NCBI GenBank assembly: GCA_016218065.1
Contig: JACRFA010000050.1
Coordinates: 1 to 32,430 of the forward strand
Origin: Ignavibacteriota bacterium
GTDB lineage: Bacteria; Bacteroidota; Ignavibacteria; UBA10030; UBA6906
Reading direction: 5' to 3'
DNA length: 32,430 nucleotides
The notes beneath the pieces are model-generated. The model did no database searches. It was not told the origin of the DNA and saw only the letters and a list, made by a program, of their open reading frames with translations. Shown here piece by piece: positions 17,101 to 24,980 of the stretch; within the stretch, counting starts at the first letter, position 1; each line of letters starts with the position of its first letter. Position numbers and translations under genes: made by a program.

Positions 17101-17615
17101 CGAACAACTACGGCTTCTTTGTGCAGCGAAAGAATAATGGATTGTTGGATGGTTGGATGGATGTGCCGAACGGCTTCGTTGCGGGTCATGGTACGACACT
17201 GGAGCCGCACGACTATGAGTTCCGCGATTCAACAGTCAGCATCGGCAGATGGTCGTATCGATTGCGCCAGGTGGACATCGACGGAACCGAACACTTCAGC
17301 GATGCCATCGACGTGCGGGTGCTGACTGCTGTGCGTGAGTCGGCCCCGCTTGTGTACTCGCTTGCGCAGAACTACCCGAATCCGTTCAACCCATCGACGA
17401 CCATCAAGTTCAGCGTCGAGCGGACGGGGCGTGCGGTGATCGAGCTGTACAACATACTCGGCCAACGCGTGATGACGCTCTTCGACGAAGTCGCGGAGGC
17501 GGGACAGTACTACACGGTTCTGTTCGATGCAAAGGCCCTTGCCAGCGGCGCGTACATCTACCGCATCCAATCGGGAAGCTACGCAGCCGTGAAGAAGATG
17601 CTGATTCTTCGATAG
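14166..17615 (+). CDS. T9SS-exported beta-helix surface protein
   Basis: A 1149-residue protein. ATG 14166 is preceded by CGGAGG (14156-14161); an in-frame ATG at 13977 is rejected because it lacks an RBS and would put 63 residues ahead of the signal peptide. The signal peptide is about 1-24 (TTLGQ). Residues about 25-860 are rich in NTI/NNI/SGN turns (for example GNTIGSPTGTG, VTNNIIGAITL), the pattern of a right-handed parallel beta-helix. A segment ending DIGADEF (about 803) closes the helix as in other such proteins. A short beta domain follows, then LPVQLASF at 952, QNYPNPFNPSTTIKF near 1067 and a C-terminal T9SS beta domain. By family knowledge it is surface-attached or secreted; beta-helices often bind or cut polysaccharide, but no catalytic motif could be picked out. 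The 499-bp tail segment is nearly the same as in the preceding cargo gene. Confidence 0.88.
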   Translation: MCTRNRILLLLAAALAIVTNTTLGQALSGTKTIGPTGNYTAIGAAILDIQTQGLSGPLILELQSTYVSTVETFPLVFSGLPTSATNTLTLRPTTGATGLSIVGAAYPTIVALDGVDYFTIDGRPGGTGTSRELAIENSAAGNAMRFLNDACYNRLMYLILRATGGAPIVGFSTTTGTTGNDNNCIDFCDLRDGLSYPSTGIESYGSTGTPAQYNSNDTISNCSIFNFRQHMFNGGAGVVLWSGNSDWIITGNSVYQTAPILSGASGYGLWYQGIRISGGSNHVISGNYIGGSAPQAGGAPWAITASPAITFVGISLSTDAAASIQNNTISNLSWNTSSSGIWGGISLQGGGTSTMTVMGNTIGSPTGTGSVLVTSSSQATSYGIAINAAAGATANVTNNIIGAITLMGSSTSVSHSFRGIENTGGGIVNITNNTIGSTATANSINLITSSTSTTGQRFVGINNTSTGPTLTISSNVIANINNNYVGTNSAGQVIGILTSGGGCTIADNTVRSMSTTSKNSNSFASSSVIGISLTSTNVGQTVSLNRIYGLTNTTSSSGVGNIGLFYNGPTSGTNTVTRNIVHSLCLSTPITSSFIFGIHAFGGTANYQNNIIRLGFDAAGNSITTGYSIYGITEMGSGGTVNNNYYFNSIHIGGTEVLAGGSSTFGLSSVGSPGSCQVRNNIILNDRSNASGSAVNHYAFLRESITGDYNFYRAGGNGGALTTMNGSPISTLPAYQTLTGQELNSGYGDPAFTSTTDLHIDPANANSWNVNGRGIAVASVANDYDGDVRSAIVGTPTDIGADEFTPSAAPPNATSSGAPAAGTTTTYTSGGRVVAEIVWPATLLAPMDFPTDVVVRYYPGVPPPGTVNSNINSYWDITATGGSGYTCDVVLHYSPAELNNIPELNLYMGKTDATNAWRLVEPSIPNEVANTVTGLGVTGFSKFTLTNQNNALPVQLASFTAVELAGRGVLLRWRTLSETNNYGFFVQRKNNGLLDGWMDVPNGFVAGHGTTLEPHDYEFRDSTVSIGRWSYRLRQVDIDGTEHFSDAIDVRVLTAVRESAPLVYSLAQNYPNPFNPSTTIKFSVERTGRAVIELYNILGQRVMTLFDEVAEAGQYYTVLFDAKALASGAYIYRIQSGSYAAVKKMLILR
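17022..17520 (+). repeat. 499-bp near-identical tail segment, copy 2
   Basis: Partner of 13291-13789. The 12 differences include several silent changes and a few that alter residues (GIGRW to SIGRW; IEMYN to IELYN). Confidence 0.92.
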
Positions 17616-17633
17616 AGACTATGCGGAAGAATA

Positions 17634-17658
17634 AGTCCCGCCGCATTGGGGCGGGGCT
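17634..17658 (+). terminator. Possible terminator hairpin 1 after the beta-helix gene
   Basis: AGTCCCGCC (17634-17642) pairs with GGCGGGGCT (17650-17658) through a 7-nt loop, including one T-G pair. It starts 18 nt after the stop codon. There is no T-run. Confidence 0.4.
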
Positions 17659-17708
17659 CAGGTTGAAATGATTTCTGAAGAAGATGTCCCCACCGCGCCT
17701 GGGGCATT

Positions 17709-17734
17709 GGGGCGGCTCAAGCATGAGTCGCCCC
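17709..17734 (+). terminator. Strong hairpin, possible terminator or REP-like palindrome
   Basis: GGGGCGGCTCA (17709-17719) pairs with TGAGTCGCCCC (17724-17734) over a 4-nt loop with one G-T pair. The stretch GCATTGGGGCGG occurs both here (17704-17715) and in the first hairpin (17643-17654), so the two hairpins share sequence. Confidence 0.5.
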
Positions 17735-17944
17735 CTTCAGAGATTTCGGTCCTCTTGCGTCCTTGTCCCGACTTCGTCGGAATGAGATGAAGCCGGAAAT
17801 CAGGTCGTATCTGCTGTTTGCTTCTTTGCATTTCAATTCTGTTATTCACGTTGCAACTTCCTTTTTCAGATAGTCATCTATCGTAAACAAATCGATCGTT
17901 GTCGCAAGCAATCTACCTTCCGATAGATTCCTGGATCTTTCCGC

Positions 17945-20900
17945 ATGAGATTTCCCATGTCTTCATACAGACTGTTGCGAGTGATCTCGACTTTCCTCGC
18001 TGCTGCTCTCACATACGGCGTGGTGTGGGGAGAAAACATTTCCTTCCGCCATCTTACCATCGATGATGGTCTTTCGCAAAATGCTGTGACTGCAATCCTT
18101 CAGGACCATCGTGGGTTCATGTGGCTCGGGACGAAGGATGGCTTGAATCGATACGACGGCTATGTGTTCACGACGTACCGGCACAATCCGTTTGACACCG
18201 CCTCTCTCTCTGCGAGTCATATTACATCGCTCTTCGAAGACAGTCGCGGTTCATTGTGGATAGGGACAGTTGAAGGGAGGGTTGATCGCTTCGTTCGACG
18301 AACCGAGACGTTTCAACGATTTCGCACGAACGTAGCTTCCGAAATCTCCACCATCGCGGAGGATTCTTCCGGGAACATTTGGGTCGGAACACACAGTGAT
18401 GGCCTGCTGATGCTTGCAAAGGAATCGCATGAATTCGTGCACCTCAAAAATCAACCCGGTCGCGCGCGCAGCCTGAGCAGTAACGCAGTGCATGCATTGC
18501 TCGTTGACGTATCAGGAACTGTGTGGGTAGGAACGAAGAACCGGCTGAACAAGTTGGTCGGCGGCGACGCGTTCGAACACTTTCTGATCTACACAAAGAA
18601 TCCGCTCGCCCCTCCTTCGGATAACGACAGCAGCATTACTGCCATTCTTCAGGGTGAACACGGAACATTGTGGCTCGGCGTTGGAAACGGAGTGGTGCAC
18701 TTTGATCCGGCGGTAAAAAAGTTCGTCGGCTATCCACACCACTACGATGTTTATCGGTACGATTGGGGCCGCGTAAAGGGAATGGCGCAAGGGGGGGATC
18801 GCGAGCTTTGGATTGCAACCGCGTCCGAACTCATGCGGTTCAATCAGGAAAAGAAAACGTACGAGTACTCTCGAAACGATCCGCTCGACCCGAAGAGTCT
18901 GAGCTACAATGTTGTCTCTACGATAAGGAAAGATCGAACAGGTATTCTCTGGATTGGAACCGCCGGCGGCGGAGTGAATCTGTACGACGACAAGTCACGA
19001 CGATTCTCAACTCTCATACGAAAGCAAGATCCCGCGTCGCGCATCGCAGGATTTAGTGTGCGGTCGATTCTTGAAGACAAAGAAGGATACGTCTGGGTGA
19101 GCACAGACGTCGTGTATAGATGGAACAGACACACGCGTGAACTCAAGTCCTTCGAGACGACATCCGACCAACCGGACGACTTCGGCAATACCACTGCGGG
19201 GTCGATGGTCCAATCAACGAGTGGAATCTTATGGTTTTCCTCGACCCAAGGGCTTTTTTCCTACGACCCGATTTCGCAACGCACCAGACTGTACAAGCAT
19301 ACTCGTGAAGATACGACGGGGCTGCCGGAGAAGTCTGTGCACGCGCTCTTCGAAGACCGGAGCGGAACGCTGTGGGTCGCGACCGAATCATATCTCTGCA
19401 AGCTTCTCGACACGGAGAAGGGGAAGTTTCGGCGCGTACGCTTTCGGCAGAATACCGGTCAGAGCCAGAACGTTGGCTTAGTCATTCGTCAGGATGGCGC
19501 GGGTCGCATTTGGCTCGGCACAGAAAACGGTTTGCTGCGATTCAGCCAAACGGATGAGACCTTTGAAGAGTTTCGGAATGATCCGGCGCGGCTGACGAGT
19601 CTCAGCAATAATCAGATCAAGTGCATCTGCATCGATCCACAATCACCAGAGAAGATTCTCTGGATCGGGACTGCAGGCGGCGGTTTCAGCCGATTCGATC
19701 TTGAGACGAGGACCTTCCATCACTTTGGCGAGAAGGATGGCTTGCCGAATAACGTCGTGTATGGAATTGTCCCTGATGAACAGGGTCATCTGTGGCTGAG
19801 TACGAACAAAGGGCTATCTCGGTTCGACCTGAAGACGCATGCGTTCAGGAACTACGATGTAGGTGATGGGCTGCAAAGTAATGAGTTCAACACCGGCGCC
19901 TACTTCAGAAGCAGGAGTGGAGAAATATTCTTTGGCGGGATCAAGGGCTTAAACTACTTCCGTCCGGAGACTTTGAGGGAGAATTCCTTCCTTCCGCATG
20001 TAGTGTTCACGGGTCTCAAACTTGATAATGTCGAAGTCTCCCGCACGTATCCGAATTCCATTCTTGCGAGTTCAATATCAGAAACAAAATCGCTGACGCT
20101 CTCGCCGAACATCAGCATCGTCACGTTTGAGTTTGCGGCGATGGAATTTACCGCTCCCGAAAAGAACCGCTACCAGTATAAGTTGGAGAATTTCAATTCT
20201 GATTGGATCGATGCGGGCACTGTTCGCTCAGCGACATACACCAACGTACCGCCCGGCTCATACACATTTCGCGTGAAGGCCTCCAACAATGACGGCATCT
20301 GGAACGACGAAGGCGCCGCGCTTGAGCTGACGATATTACCACCGTGGTGGAAAACGTGGTGGGCATACGCGCTGTATGCGATCGTGGTTCTTGCAGCTCT
20401 ATATATAATGCGTCGCTACGAACTGAACCGACTCCGATTGAAGGGCGCTCTTGAGTTGGAAACAATCGAGGCGGTGAAGTTGAAGGAACTCGATCGGTTG
20501 AAGTCGCGGTTCTTCGCCAACATCTCGCATGAATTCCGCACGCCGCTCACGCTGATTCTCGGCCAGGTGGACAACGTAATGAACTCCGGCATTGAAGTGA
20601 AGGAAAAGGCAAAGCTCCACGTTGCTCTTCGTAACGCGCGACGGCTCCTTCAGTTGATCAACCAATTGCTGGATCTTTCGAGAATCGAAGCGGGAAGCAT
20701 GGAGCTGAAAGCCGAGCGACACAACCTCGTCTCGTTCGTCAAAAACGTCGTGTACTCATTCGAAGCGCTCGCCGAACAACGGCAGATCTCACTGACTTTC
20801 AACTCCGACAGTGCGCAGATTACCGCGATGTTTGAACCGGACAAGATGGAAAAGATTTTTTCCAATCTGCTTTCGAATGCGTTCAAGTTCACTCCGAAAG

Positions 20901-22111
20901 GCGGGGGCGTGAGTGTAATTGTGGAGACGAGCGGCGCAGGGTTCGTTCAGGTCACCGTGCGCGACACCGGCATCGGCATCCCGGCTGATCAAGTTCAGCA
21001 CATCTTTGATCGCTTTTATCAGGTTGACAGCGCGTCGAGTTTTCGACCGGACGGGCAGGAAGGCTCAGGCATTGGTCTTGCACTTGCAAAGGAGTTGGTG
21101 GAATTGCACGGCGGTTCAATCGCCGTCAGTAGTAAGCAAGGAGTCGGTACTGAGTTCGTTGTGATATTGCCATTCGCGCGTGGCAGCGTAAACGAGGAGG
21201 AGTTACGAAACGAGCGAGCCGGTGAAACGGAGATGGAGGAGCGAATCGGAGAGTTGAAAGAGCGAAACGGAGAAGCGGAGAAGCGGAGAACGGGAAGGGT
21301 CCCCGATTCACCGATTCTCCCTCTCGCCGACTCTACTTCTGCGGAAGAAACGAATGCGCAACTCATACTCGTCGTCGAAGATAACGCCGATGTGCGTGCG
21401 TACATTTGCGAGCAGTTGGAAGATCGGTACAATGTCATCGAAGCTGCAGACGGCGACGAAGGCGTTACGAAGGCGCAGGAAGCGATTCCCGACCTAATCA
21501 TCACCGACCTCATGATGCCGAGGATGGACGGCTACCAGTTCACGAAGCAGATTCGTCTCGATGAAAAGACGAGTCACATCCCGATTGTCATGCTCACTGC
21601 AAAAGCGGATCTCGACGACAAGATCGAAGGGCTTGAGCGAGGCGTGGATGTCTATCTCACGAAGCCATTCAGCGCGAAAGAATTGAAAGTTCAAGTTCAT
21701 GCACTGATTTCACGACGAGAGGAACTGCGGCGTCGGTTCAGCACAGCGACAATCATCAAACCTTCTGAAATCACAGCGACATCAATCGACAAAGCATTCC
21801 TCCAGAAAGTGATTGCCTGTGTCGAGACCCATTTCGAGGATGAACAGTTCAGCGTGGAGCAACTTGCCCGTTCGCAGAACATGAGCATCTCGCAGCTCAA
21901 CCGAAAGCTCAATGCGCTGATCAATCAGGCGGGCGGAGAACTCATTCGCTCGATGCGCCTGGAACGTGCTGCCGACTTGCTAAAGCAGAATGCAGGTTCG
22001 GTGGCTGAAATCTCGTACAAGCTCGGCTTCACGGATCAAGCGTACTTTTCGCGCGCATTCAAGAAGCAGTTCGGATGCACGCCGTCGCAGTACAGGGATG
22101 CCCAATCCTGA
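17945..22111 (+). CDS. Hybrid two-component sensor/AraC regulator (HTCS), copy 2
   Basis: A 1388-residue protein with the same architecture as the one at 10-4191. The signal peptide is about 1-30. Many propeller repeats (LSQNAVTAILQDHRGFMWLG, LWIGTAGGG and similar) run to about 690. A clear Y_Y_Y domain follows (YQYKLENFNSDW to NNDGIWND, about 725-795), then a membrane helix at about 806-824. HisKA His862, N-box Asn974, G1 Asp1007 (DTGIGI), G2 near 1040, receiver Glu1145/Asp1146, Asp1188 and Lys1240, and an AraC helix-turn-helix from about 1283 to the end (FGCTPSQYR) are all present. ATG 17945 is chosen, with ATG 17957 possible; neither has a clear RBS. By family knowledge it couples an external signal to transcription of nearby genes. 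The DHp loop lacks the palindromic insert found in copy 1, but the kinase-receiver linker contains a comparable purine/pyrimidine repeat. Its target genes are not identified. Confidence 0.94.
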   Translation: MRFPMSSYRLLRVISTFLAAALTYGVVWGENISFRHLTIDDGLSQNAVTAILQDHRGFMWLGTKDGLNRYDGYVFTTYRHNPFDTASLSASHITSLFEDSRGSLWIGTVEGRVDRFVRRTETFQRFRTNVASEISTIAEDSSGNIWVGTHSDGLLMLAKESHEFVHLKNQPGRARSLSSNAVHALLVDVSGTVWVGTKNRLNKLVGGDAFEHFLIYTKNPLAPPSDNDSSITAILQGEHGTLWLGVGNGVVHFDPAVKKFVGYPHHYDVYRYDWGRVKGMAQGGDRELWIATASELMRFNQEKKTYEYSRNDPLDPKSLSYNVVSTIRKDRTGILWIGTAGGGVNLYDDKSRRFSTLIRKQDPASRIAGFSVRSILEDKEGYVWVSTDVVYRWNRHTRELKSFETTSDQPDDFGNTTAGSMVQSTSGILWFSSTQGLFSYDPISQRTRLYKHTREDTTGLPEKSVHALFEDRSGTLWVATESYLCKLLDTEKGKFRRVRFRQNTGQSQNVGLVIRQDGAGRIWLGTENGLLRFSQTDETFEEFRNDPARLTSLSNNQIKCICIDPQSPEKILWIGTAGGGFSRFDLETRTFHHFGEKDGLPNNVVYGIVPDEQGHLWLSTNKGLSRFDLKTHAFRNYDVGDGLQSNEFNTGAYFRSRSGEIFFGGIKGLNYFRPETLRENSFLPHVVFTGLKLDNVEVSRTYPNSILASSISETKSLTLSPNISIVTFEFAAMEFTAPEKNRYQYKLENFNSDWIDAGTVRSATYTNVPPGSYTFRVKASNNDGIWNDEGAALELTILPPWWKTWWAYALYAIVVLAALYIMRRYELNRLRLKGALELETIEAVKLKELDRLKSRFFANISHEFRTPLTLILGQVDNVMNSGIEVKEKAKLHVALRNARRLLQLINQLLDLSRIEAGSMELKAERHNLVSFVKNVVYSFEALAEQRQISLTFNSDSAQITAMFEPDKMEKIFSNLLSNAFKFTPKGGGVSVIVETSGAGFVQVTVRDTGIGIPADQVQHIFDRFYQVDSASSFRPDGQEGSGIGLALAKELVELHGGSIAVSSKQGVGTEFVVILPFARGSVNEEELRNERAGETEMEERIGELKERNGEAEKRRTGRVPDSPILPLADSTSAEETNAQLILVVEDNADVRAYICEQLEDRYNVIEAADGDEGVTKAQEAIPDLIITDLMMPRMDGYQFTKQIRLDEKTSHIPIVMLTAKADLDDKIEGLERGVDVYLTKPFSAKELKVQVHALISRREELRRRFSTATIIKPSEITATSIDKAFLQKVIACVETHFEDEQFSVEQLARSQNMSISQLNRKLNALINQAGGELIRSMRLERAADLLKQNAGSVAEISYKLGFTDQAYFSRAFKKQFGCTPSQYRDAQS
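21243..21317. repeat. Purine/pyrimidine inverted repeat in the kinase-receiver linker
   Basis: GAATCGG (21243-21249) is complementary to two copies of CCGATTC (21303-21309 and 21311-21317). The left side is a purine-rich run with repeated GAAACGGAGAAGCGGAGAA-like units. It encodes a Glu/Arg-rich stretch followed by a Pro/Ser/Leu-rich one, in the same linker position as 3293-3359 of the first sensor. Confidence 0.45.
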
Positions 22112-22294
22112 GCGCTTTCCAGCGAAGGATCTTACCTGCACTCAACTGGAGCACGCTTGACTGTTGATATCTACTCTCCACTTTACCGCAGTTGACCCGC
22201 GAGCTCACTCTCGAGAAAACCAAGCACCTCACCCTAAGAGCCAACTCCTGCGTAGTTCTCCGAACAGCCTTCAGCTATCTTTGCAGGTGAAAAT

Positions 22295-22320
22295 ATCCTT
22301 CGCTGAGAATCGCTCAGGAT
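22295..22320. repeat. Degenerate short palindrome
   Basis: ATCCT (22295-22299) pairs with AGGAT (22316-22320), and CTGAG (22303-22307) with CTCAG (22313-22317). The ATCCTTCGC and GCTCAGGA parts match the right arm of the repeat inside the first sensor gene (2632-2663), suggesting a shared family. Confidence 0.4.
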
Positions 22321-22483
22321 TTAGAGTTGACCGAAAAGTCCAAGCAAACGCGCCAAAACTACAAGCATTAGCCGATCCCTCCCGCTAAATTGTGCCCGCT
22401 TCTTCAATCACCTTCTCATGGTTGCCAGTTTTTCATTGATGTTCGCATTCTGACGCCGCTTGCGAACTTACGCATCGCATATC

Positions 22484-22490
22484 AAAGGGG
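22484..22490 (+). promoter_or_regulatory. Ribosome binding site supporting a TTG start
   Basis: AAAGGGG is 6 nt upstream of TTG 22497. There is no usable ATG nearby, so this site decides the start of the small gene. Confidence 0.6.
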
Positions 22491-22496
22491 AACGCA

Positions 22497-22838
22497 TTGC
22501 ACACACAGGGAACGAGTAAGACCATCGAGCTTGCTCTCTCGCTCGACCCGACAGGGTACCCAAGCGGAAAAGACAATATCGTCTGGGGGACATTCGATGC
22601 ACGCCAGGCGGAGACCATTGCAGGTTCGCTCAAGGCACAGCAGATCGTTTGCCAAGTCCAGAAGAAGAAGATTTCGACCAACACACTGTACTTGCTGGCG
22701 GTCGGCGAAGAGCGGGAGGCTAGCGAAGCAATGGATTTCATCTGGAGAGAAGGCAGCGGTTTGCGGCTGAAACCGGATTGGAGCTACGCCGATGGGGAGA
22801 TGAACACGAGTTTTGAGCTGTGGATAAACGGGCGTTGA
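22497..22838 (+). CDS. Small conserved-looking protein, TTG start, possibly DUF2007-like
   Basis: A 113-residue protein without signal peptide or membrane helix. The NIVWGTFDARQAETIAGSLK segment (about 27-46), followed by a KxLYLLAVGE-like strand and EAMDFIWREGSGLRLKPDW (about 78-96), has the alpha/beta pattern of small proteins in which residues read 'change in sequence position of the address' (DUF2007-like putative signal-transducing proteins). This resemblance is from memory and only moderate. It starts at TTG 22497 with AAAGGGG upstream. It lies 149 bp before the CAP protein gene and may be transcribed with it. Its function is unknown; a role in sensing or regulation would be a guess. 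Confidence 0.65.
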   Translation: MHTQGTSKTIELALSLDPTGYPSGKDNIVWGTFDARQAETIAGSLKAQQIVCQVQKKKISTNTLYLLAVGEEREASEAMDFIWREGSGLRLKPDWSYADGEMNTSFELWINGR

Positions 22839-22987
22839 GTTTTCAAATCCATGGGTTCGACAAAGATTTTTGTTACGATGGCCGGGATACAATAGGAGTA
22901 GTATTGCTAGCTCCACGAACAAGGAAAAATGCAGACTGGCTTGCTGCTTTTTCAACTAACAAACCCATTCAACAACAAGGAGGTTTT

Positions 22988-24379
22988 ATGAACTCTCAAT
23001 CCACAAATGTTCGGACCAAAAGTGTTCGGGCGACACTTGTTGCATTGCTTGTTGCTCTCTCTTTTCCTGCGTTGGGAAACGCGCAAAACTTTTATCTTGA
23101 TCGCACTACAAATATCGCTTGGTCCGGAGCGTTTAATTCTGTGACGGATATTCAAGGGGCGTTCAATAATGCGCGAACCATTGAGAATGGAGAAAATCTC
23201 GGCGCCGGACAAGTTCAAATGCCCATGATGACCATGCCGTCGCAAGCCGAATGGGATGGGAAGTCGAACAGTCTCAAAGCGCTCTGGCTTATCAACAGCG
23301 AGCGAGTCGCCCGCAATCTCCTGCCGCTCCAGGACGTGGACCTCAACGTGATAACCGTAGCCCAAAATTATGCAAATTTCTTGCTGACGAACAACGCGTG
23401 GGGTCATGAAGCAAACGGTCAGACTCCGGGGCAGCGTCTCGACGCTAACCCTGCGATCCTCGGTCACCACGACAATTTAGGAATTTCTGAGAATCTCTCG
23501 GCATTTGTCACCAGCGGCAATTCTATTCCATTGCCTGTTGAACGTTCTGTGTACGGGTGGAACTATGATGACCTCTCGAGTGCATGGGGACATCGACATG
23601 CTTTGCTCTGGACAGCGTTCACGAATAACTTTGGCGACGGAGGTTCCGAAGGTCTTATGGGAATTGGCCGTGCAAGCGGCGGTCCGTGGTCGGGCTTCGG
23701 AACGCCATGGAACTTTGCCGAGATCATCGTCTTCAATGTGTTCGATCCTAATGCATCATATAACGCCGCGTTGCCTGTGCAGTTGAGCAGCTTCAGCGGA
23801 AGCGTCACTGCGCAGCGTCATGTCCTGCTGAAATGGAGGACGCTCAGCGAGATCAATAACTATGGCTTCTTCGTGCAGCGGAGAACTGAGAGCGTCGAGC
23901 CATGGAGTGAAGTTCCAAACAGTTTTGTTGCCGGCCACGGAACGACGAACATGCCGCACGACTATACCTTCACTGATGCAGGAGTGAGTGCGGGTGATTG
24001 GCAGTATCGGCTGCGTCAGGTTGATCTTGATGGTGCGATTCACTTCAGTGAGCCGATTCAAGTCAACTTGGTGACGGGTGTCGTTGAGGCGACTGCGCCG
24101 AGCGAGTTTTCGTTGCATCAAAACTATCCCAATCCATTCAACCCATCGACTGTCATCAGGTACGCGTTGCCTGTCGATGCACGGGTTACACTCGAAGTGT
24201 ATGACATGCTGGGACGACAAGTCGCGGTGCTCGTGGACGCACAGACCACAGCAGGATATCATGATGTGAGCTTCGATGCCACGAATCTCGCGAGTGGTTT
24301 CTACACCTATCGTCTCCACTCCGATGCCGGCGACAAGAACAACTTGGTGCTTGCGAGAAAGTTGATGGTGCTGAAGTGA
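22988..24379 (+). CDS. CAP-domain (SCP/PR1-like) T9SS cargo protein
   Basis: A 463-residue protein. ATG 22988 has AAGGAGG (22977-22983) 4 nt upstream; a longer in-frame start at 22820 overlaps the previous gene and is rejected. The signal peptide is about 1-33 (LGNAQ). The CAP domain at about 95-250 has LINSERVARNLLPL (101-114), the catalytic-type His140 in WGHEANGQTPGQRL, Glu168 in SENLS, and His202 in AWGHRHALL, matching the His-Glu-His layout of bacterial CAP domains. A T9SS tail follows: LPVQLSSFSG (about 260), QNYPNPFNPSTVIRY (about 378) and the end KLMVLK. By family knowledge it is exported and surface-attached; CAP proteins have varied roles (lipid or glycan binding, occasional protease activity). 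Its tail is clearly related to, but well diverged from, those at 13291 and 17022. Confidence 0.88.
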   Translation: MNSQSTNVRTKSVRATLVALLVALSFPALGNAQNFYLDRTTNIAWSGAFNSVTDIQGAFNNARTIENGENLGAGQVQMPMMTMPSQAEWDGKSNSLKALWLINSERVARNLLPLQDVDLNVITVAQNYANFLLTNNAWGHEANGQTPGQRLDANPAILGHHDNLGISENLSAFVTSGNSIPLPVERSVYGWNYDDLSSAWGHRHALLWTAFTNNFGDGGSEGLMGIGRASGGPWSGFGTPWNFAEIIVFNVFDPNASYNAALPVQLSSFSGSVTAQRHVLLKWRTLSEINNYGFFVQRRTESVEPWSEVPNSFVAGHGTTNMPHDYTFTDAGVSAGDWQYRLRQVDLDGAIHFSEPIQVNLVTGVVEATAPSEFSLHQNYPNPFNPSTVIRYALPVDARVTLEVYDMLGRQVAVLVDAQTTAGYHDVSFDATNLASGFYTYRLHSDAGDKNNLVLARKLMVLK

Positions 24380-24449
24380 ATGCCATGCAGCACGAATAGT
24401 CGATCATGACGTATCAACAAACTAATCATCATACAACGAGAGGAACCAC

Positions 24450-24914
24450 ATGAAACAATTCACACGAACTCTTGTGATGCTTGCAGTGATTTCACTGACG
24501 GCGTCAACGAATCTTTTTGCGCAAGAATGGAACGCTATCCAAAAGGAAGTATGGAAGAATGTTGAAGCGTATTGGGCGCTTGATGCAGCAGGAAACCTCG
24601 ACGCGTTCATGTCTTACTTTCATGAGAGCTACATCGGTTGGGAAACCAGTCAGCCGATGCCGGGCAACAAGGCGACAGTGAAGAAGTTCATTGAGCATGA
24701 TTACAAGACGGAGAAGACAGTTCTCTATAACATCACGCCCGCCTCGATCAATGTTCTTGGCAACGTTGCGATAGCGAACTACTATTACTCACGCATTGTG
24801 AAGGATGCCGAAGGCAAAGAGAAGAGCCGTTCAGGTCGTTGGACGGATGTTCTCATGAAGCAAGGCGACAAGTGGGTGCTGATTGGCGATCAGGGTGGTC
24901 AGACATCCAAATAG
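24450..24914 (+). CDS. Secreted NTF2-like (SnoaL/DUF4440-like) protein
   Basis: A 154-residue protein; ATG 24450 is preceded by GAGAGGA (24438-24444). The signal peptide is about 1-25 (TNLFAQ). The mature part fits the NTF2-like cone fold used by SnoaL/DUF4440 proteins: a helix with WKNVEAYWALDAAGNLDAFM, a short HESYIGWETSQPMPG turn, then strands (NVAIANYYYSR, RWTDVLMKQGDKWVLIGDQG). By family knowledge these are small ligand-binding or isomerase-like domains; no active-site residue can be assigned here. It lies 70 bp after the CAP gene, and a likely terminator follows, so it may be the last gene of that unit. Confidence 0.8.
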   Translation: MKQFTRTLVMLAVISLTASTNLFAQEWNAIQKEVWKNVEAYWALDAAGNLDAFMSYFHESYIGWETSQPMPGNKATVKKFIEHDYKTEKTVLYNITPASINVLGNVAIANYYYSRIVKDAEGKEKSRSGRWTDVLMKQGDKWVLIGDQGGQTSK

Positions 24915-24946
24915 CAGTGCCTAAATTGATTGTGGTCCAAACCCAA

Positions 24947-24980
24947 CTGCAAGAGCGGGGCGAGAAACTCGCTCTTGCAG
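24947..24980 (+). terminator. Likely terminator after the NTF2-like gene
   Basis: CTGCAAGAGC (24947-24956) pairs exactly with GCTCTTGCAG (24971-24980), with GAG/CTC continuing the stem across a GGGGC bulge and an AAA loop. It begins 33 nt after the stop codon and is followed by a T-rich stretch (ATTTGTTTCC and on). Confidence 0.6.

Larger units (their letters stand above)
17616..17944. other. Intergenic gap before the second sensor
   Basis: A 329-bp stretch with no gene. It holds the two hairpins above and a weak palindrome (CCGAC/GTCGG, 17768-17780). The remaining AT-richer ~150 bp leading to the sensor gene probably includes its promoter, but no boxes could be identified. Confidence 0.5.
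22112..22496. other. Intergenic gap after the second sensor
   Basis: A 385-bp stretch with no convincing gene; short open frames here have no RBS and no recognisable content. It holds a degenerate palindrome at 22295-22320 (separate entry) and the RBS of the next gene at 22484-22490. No clear terminator was found. Confidence 0.55.
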
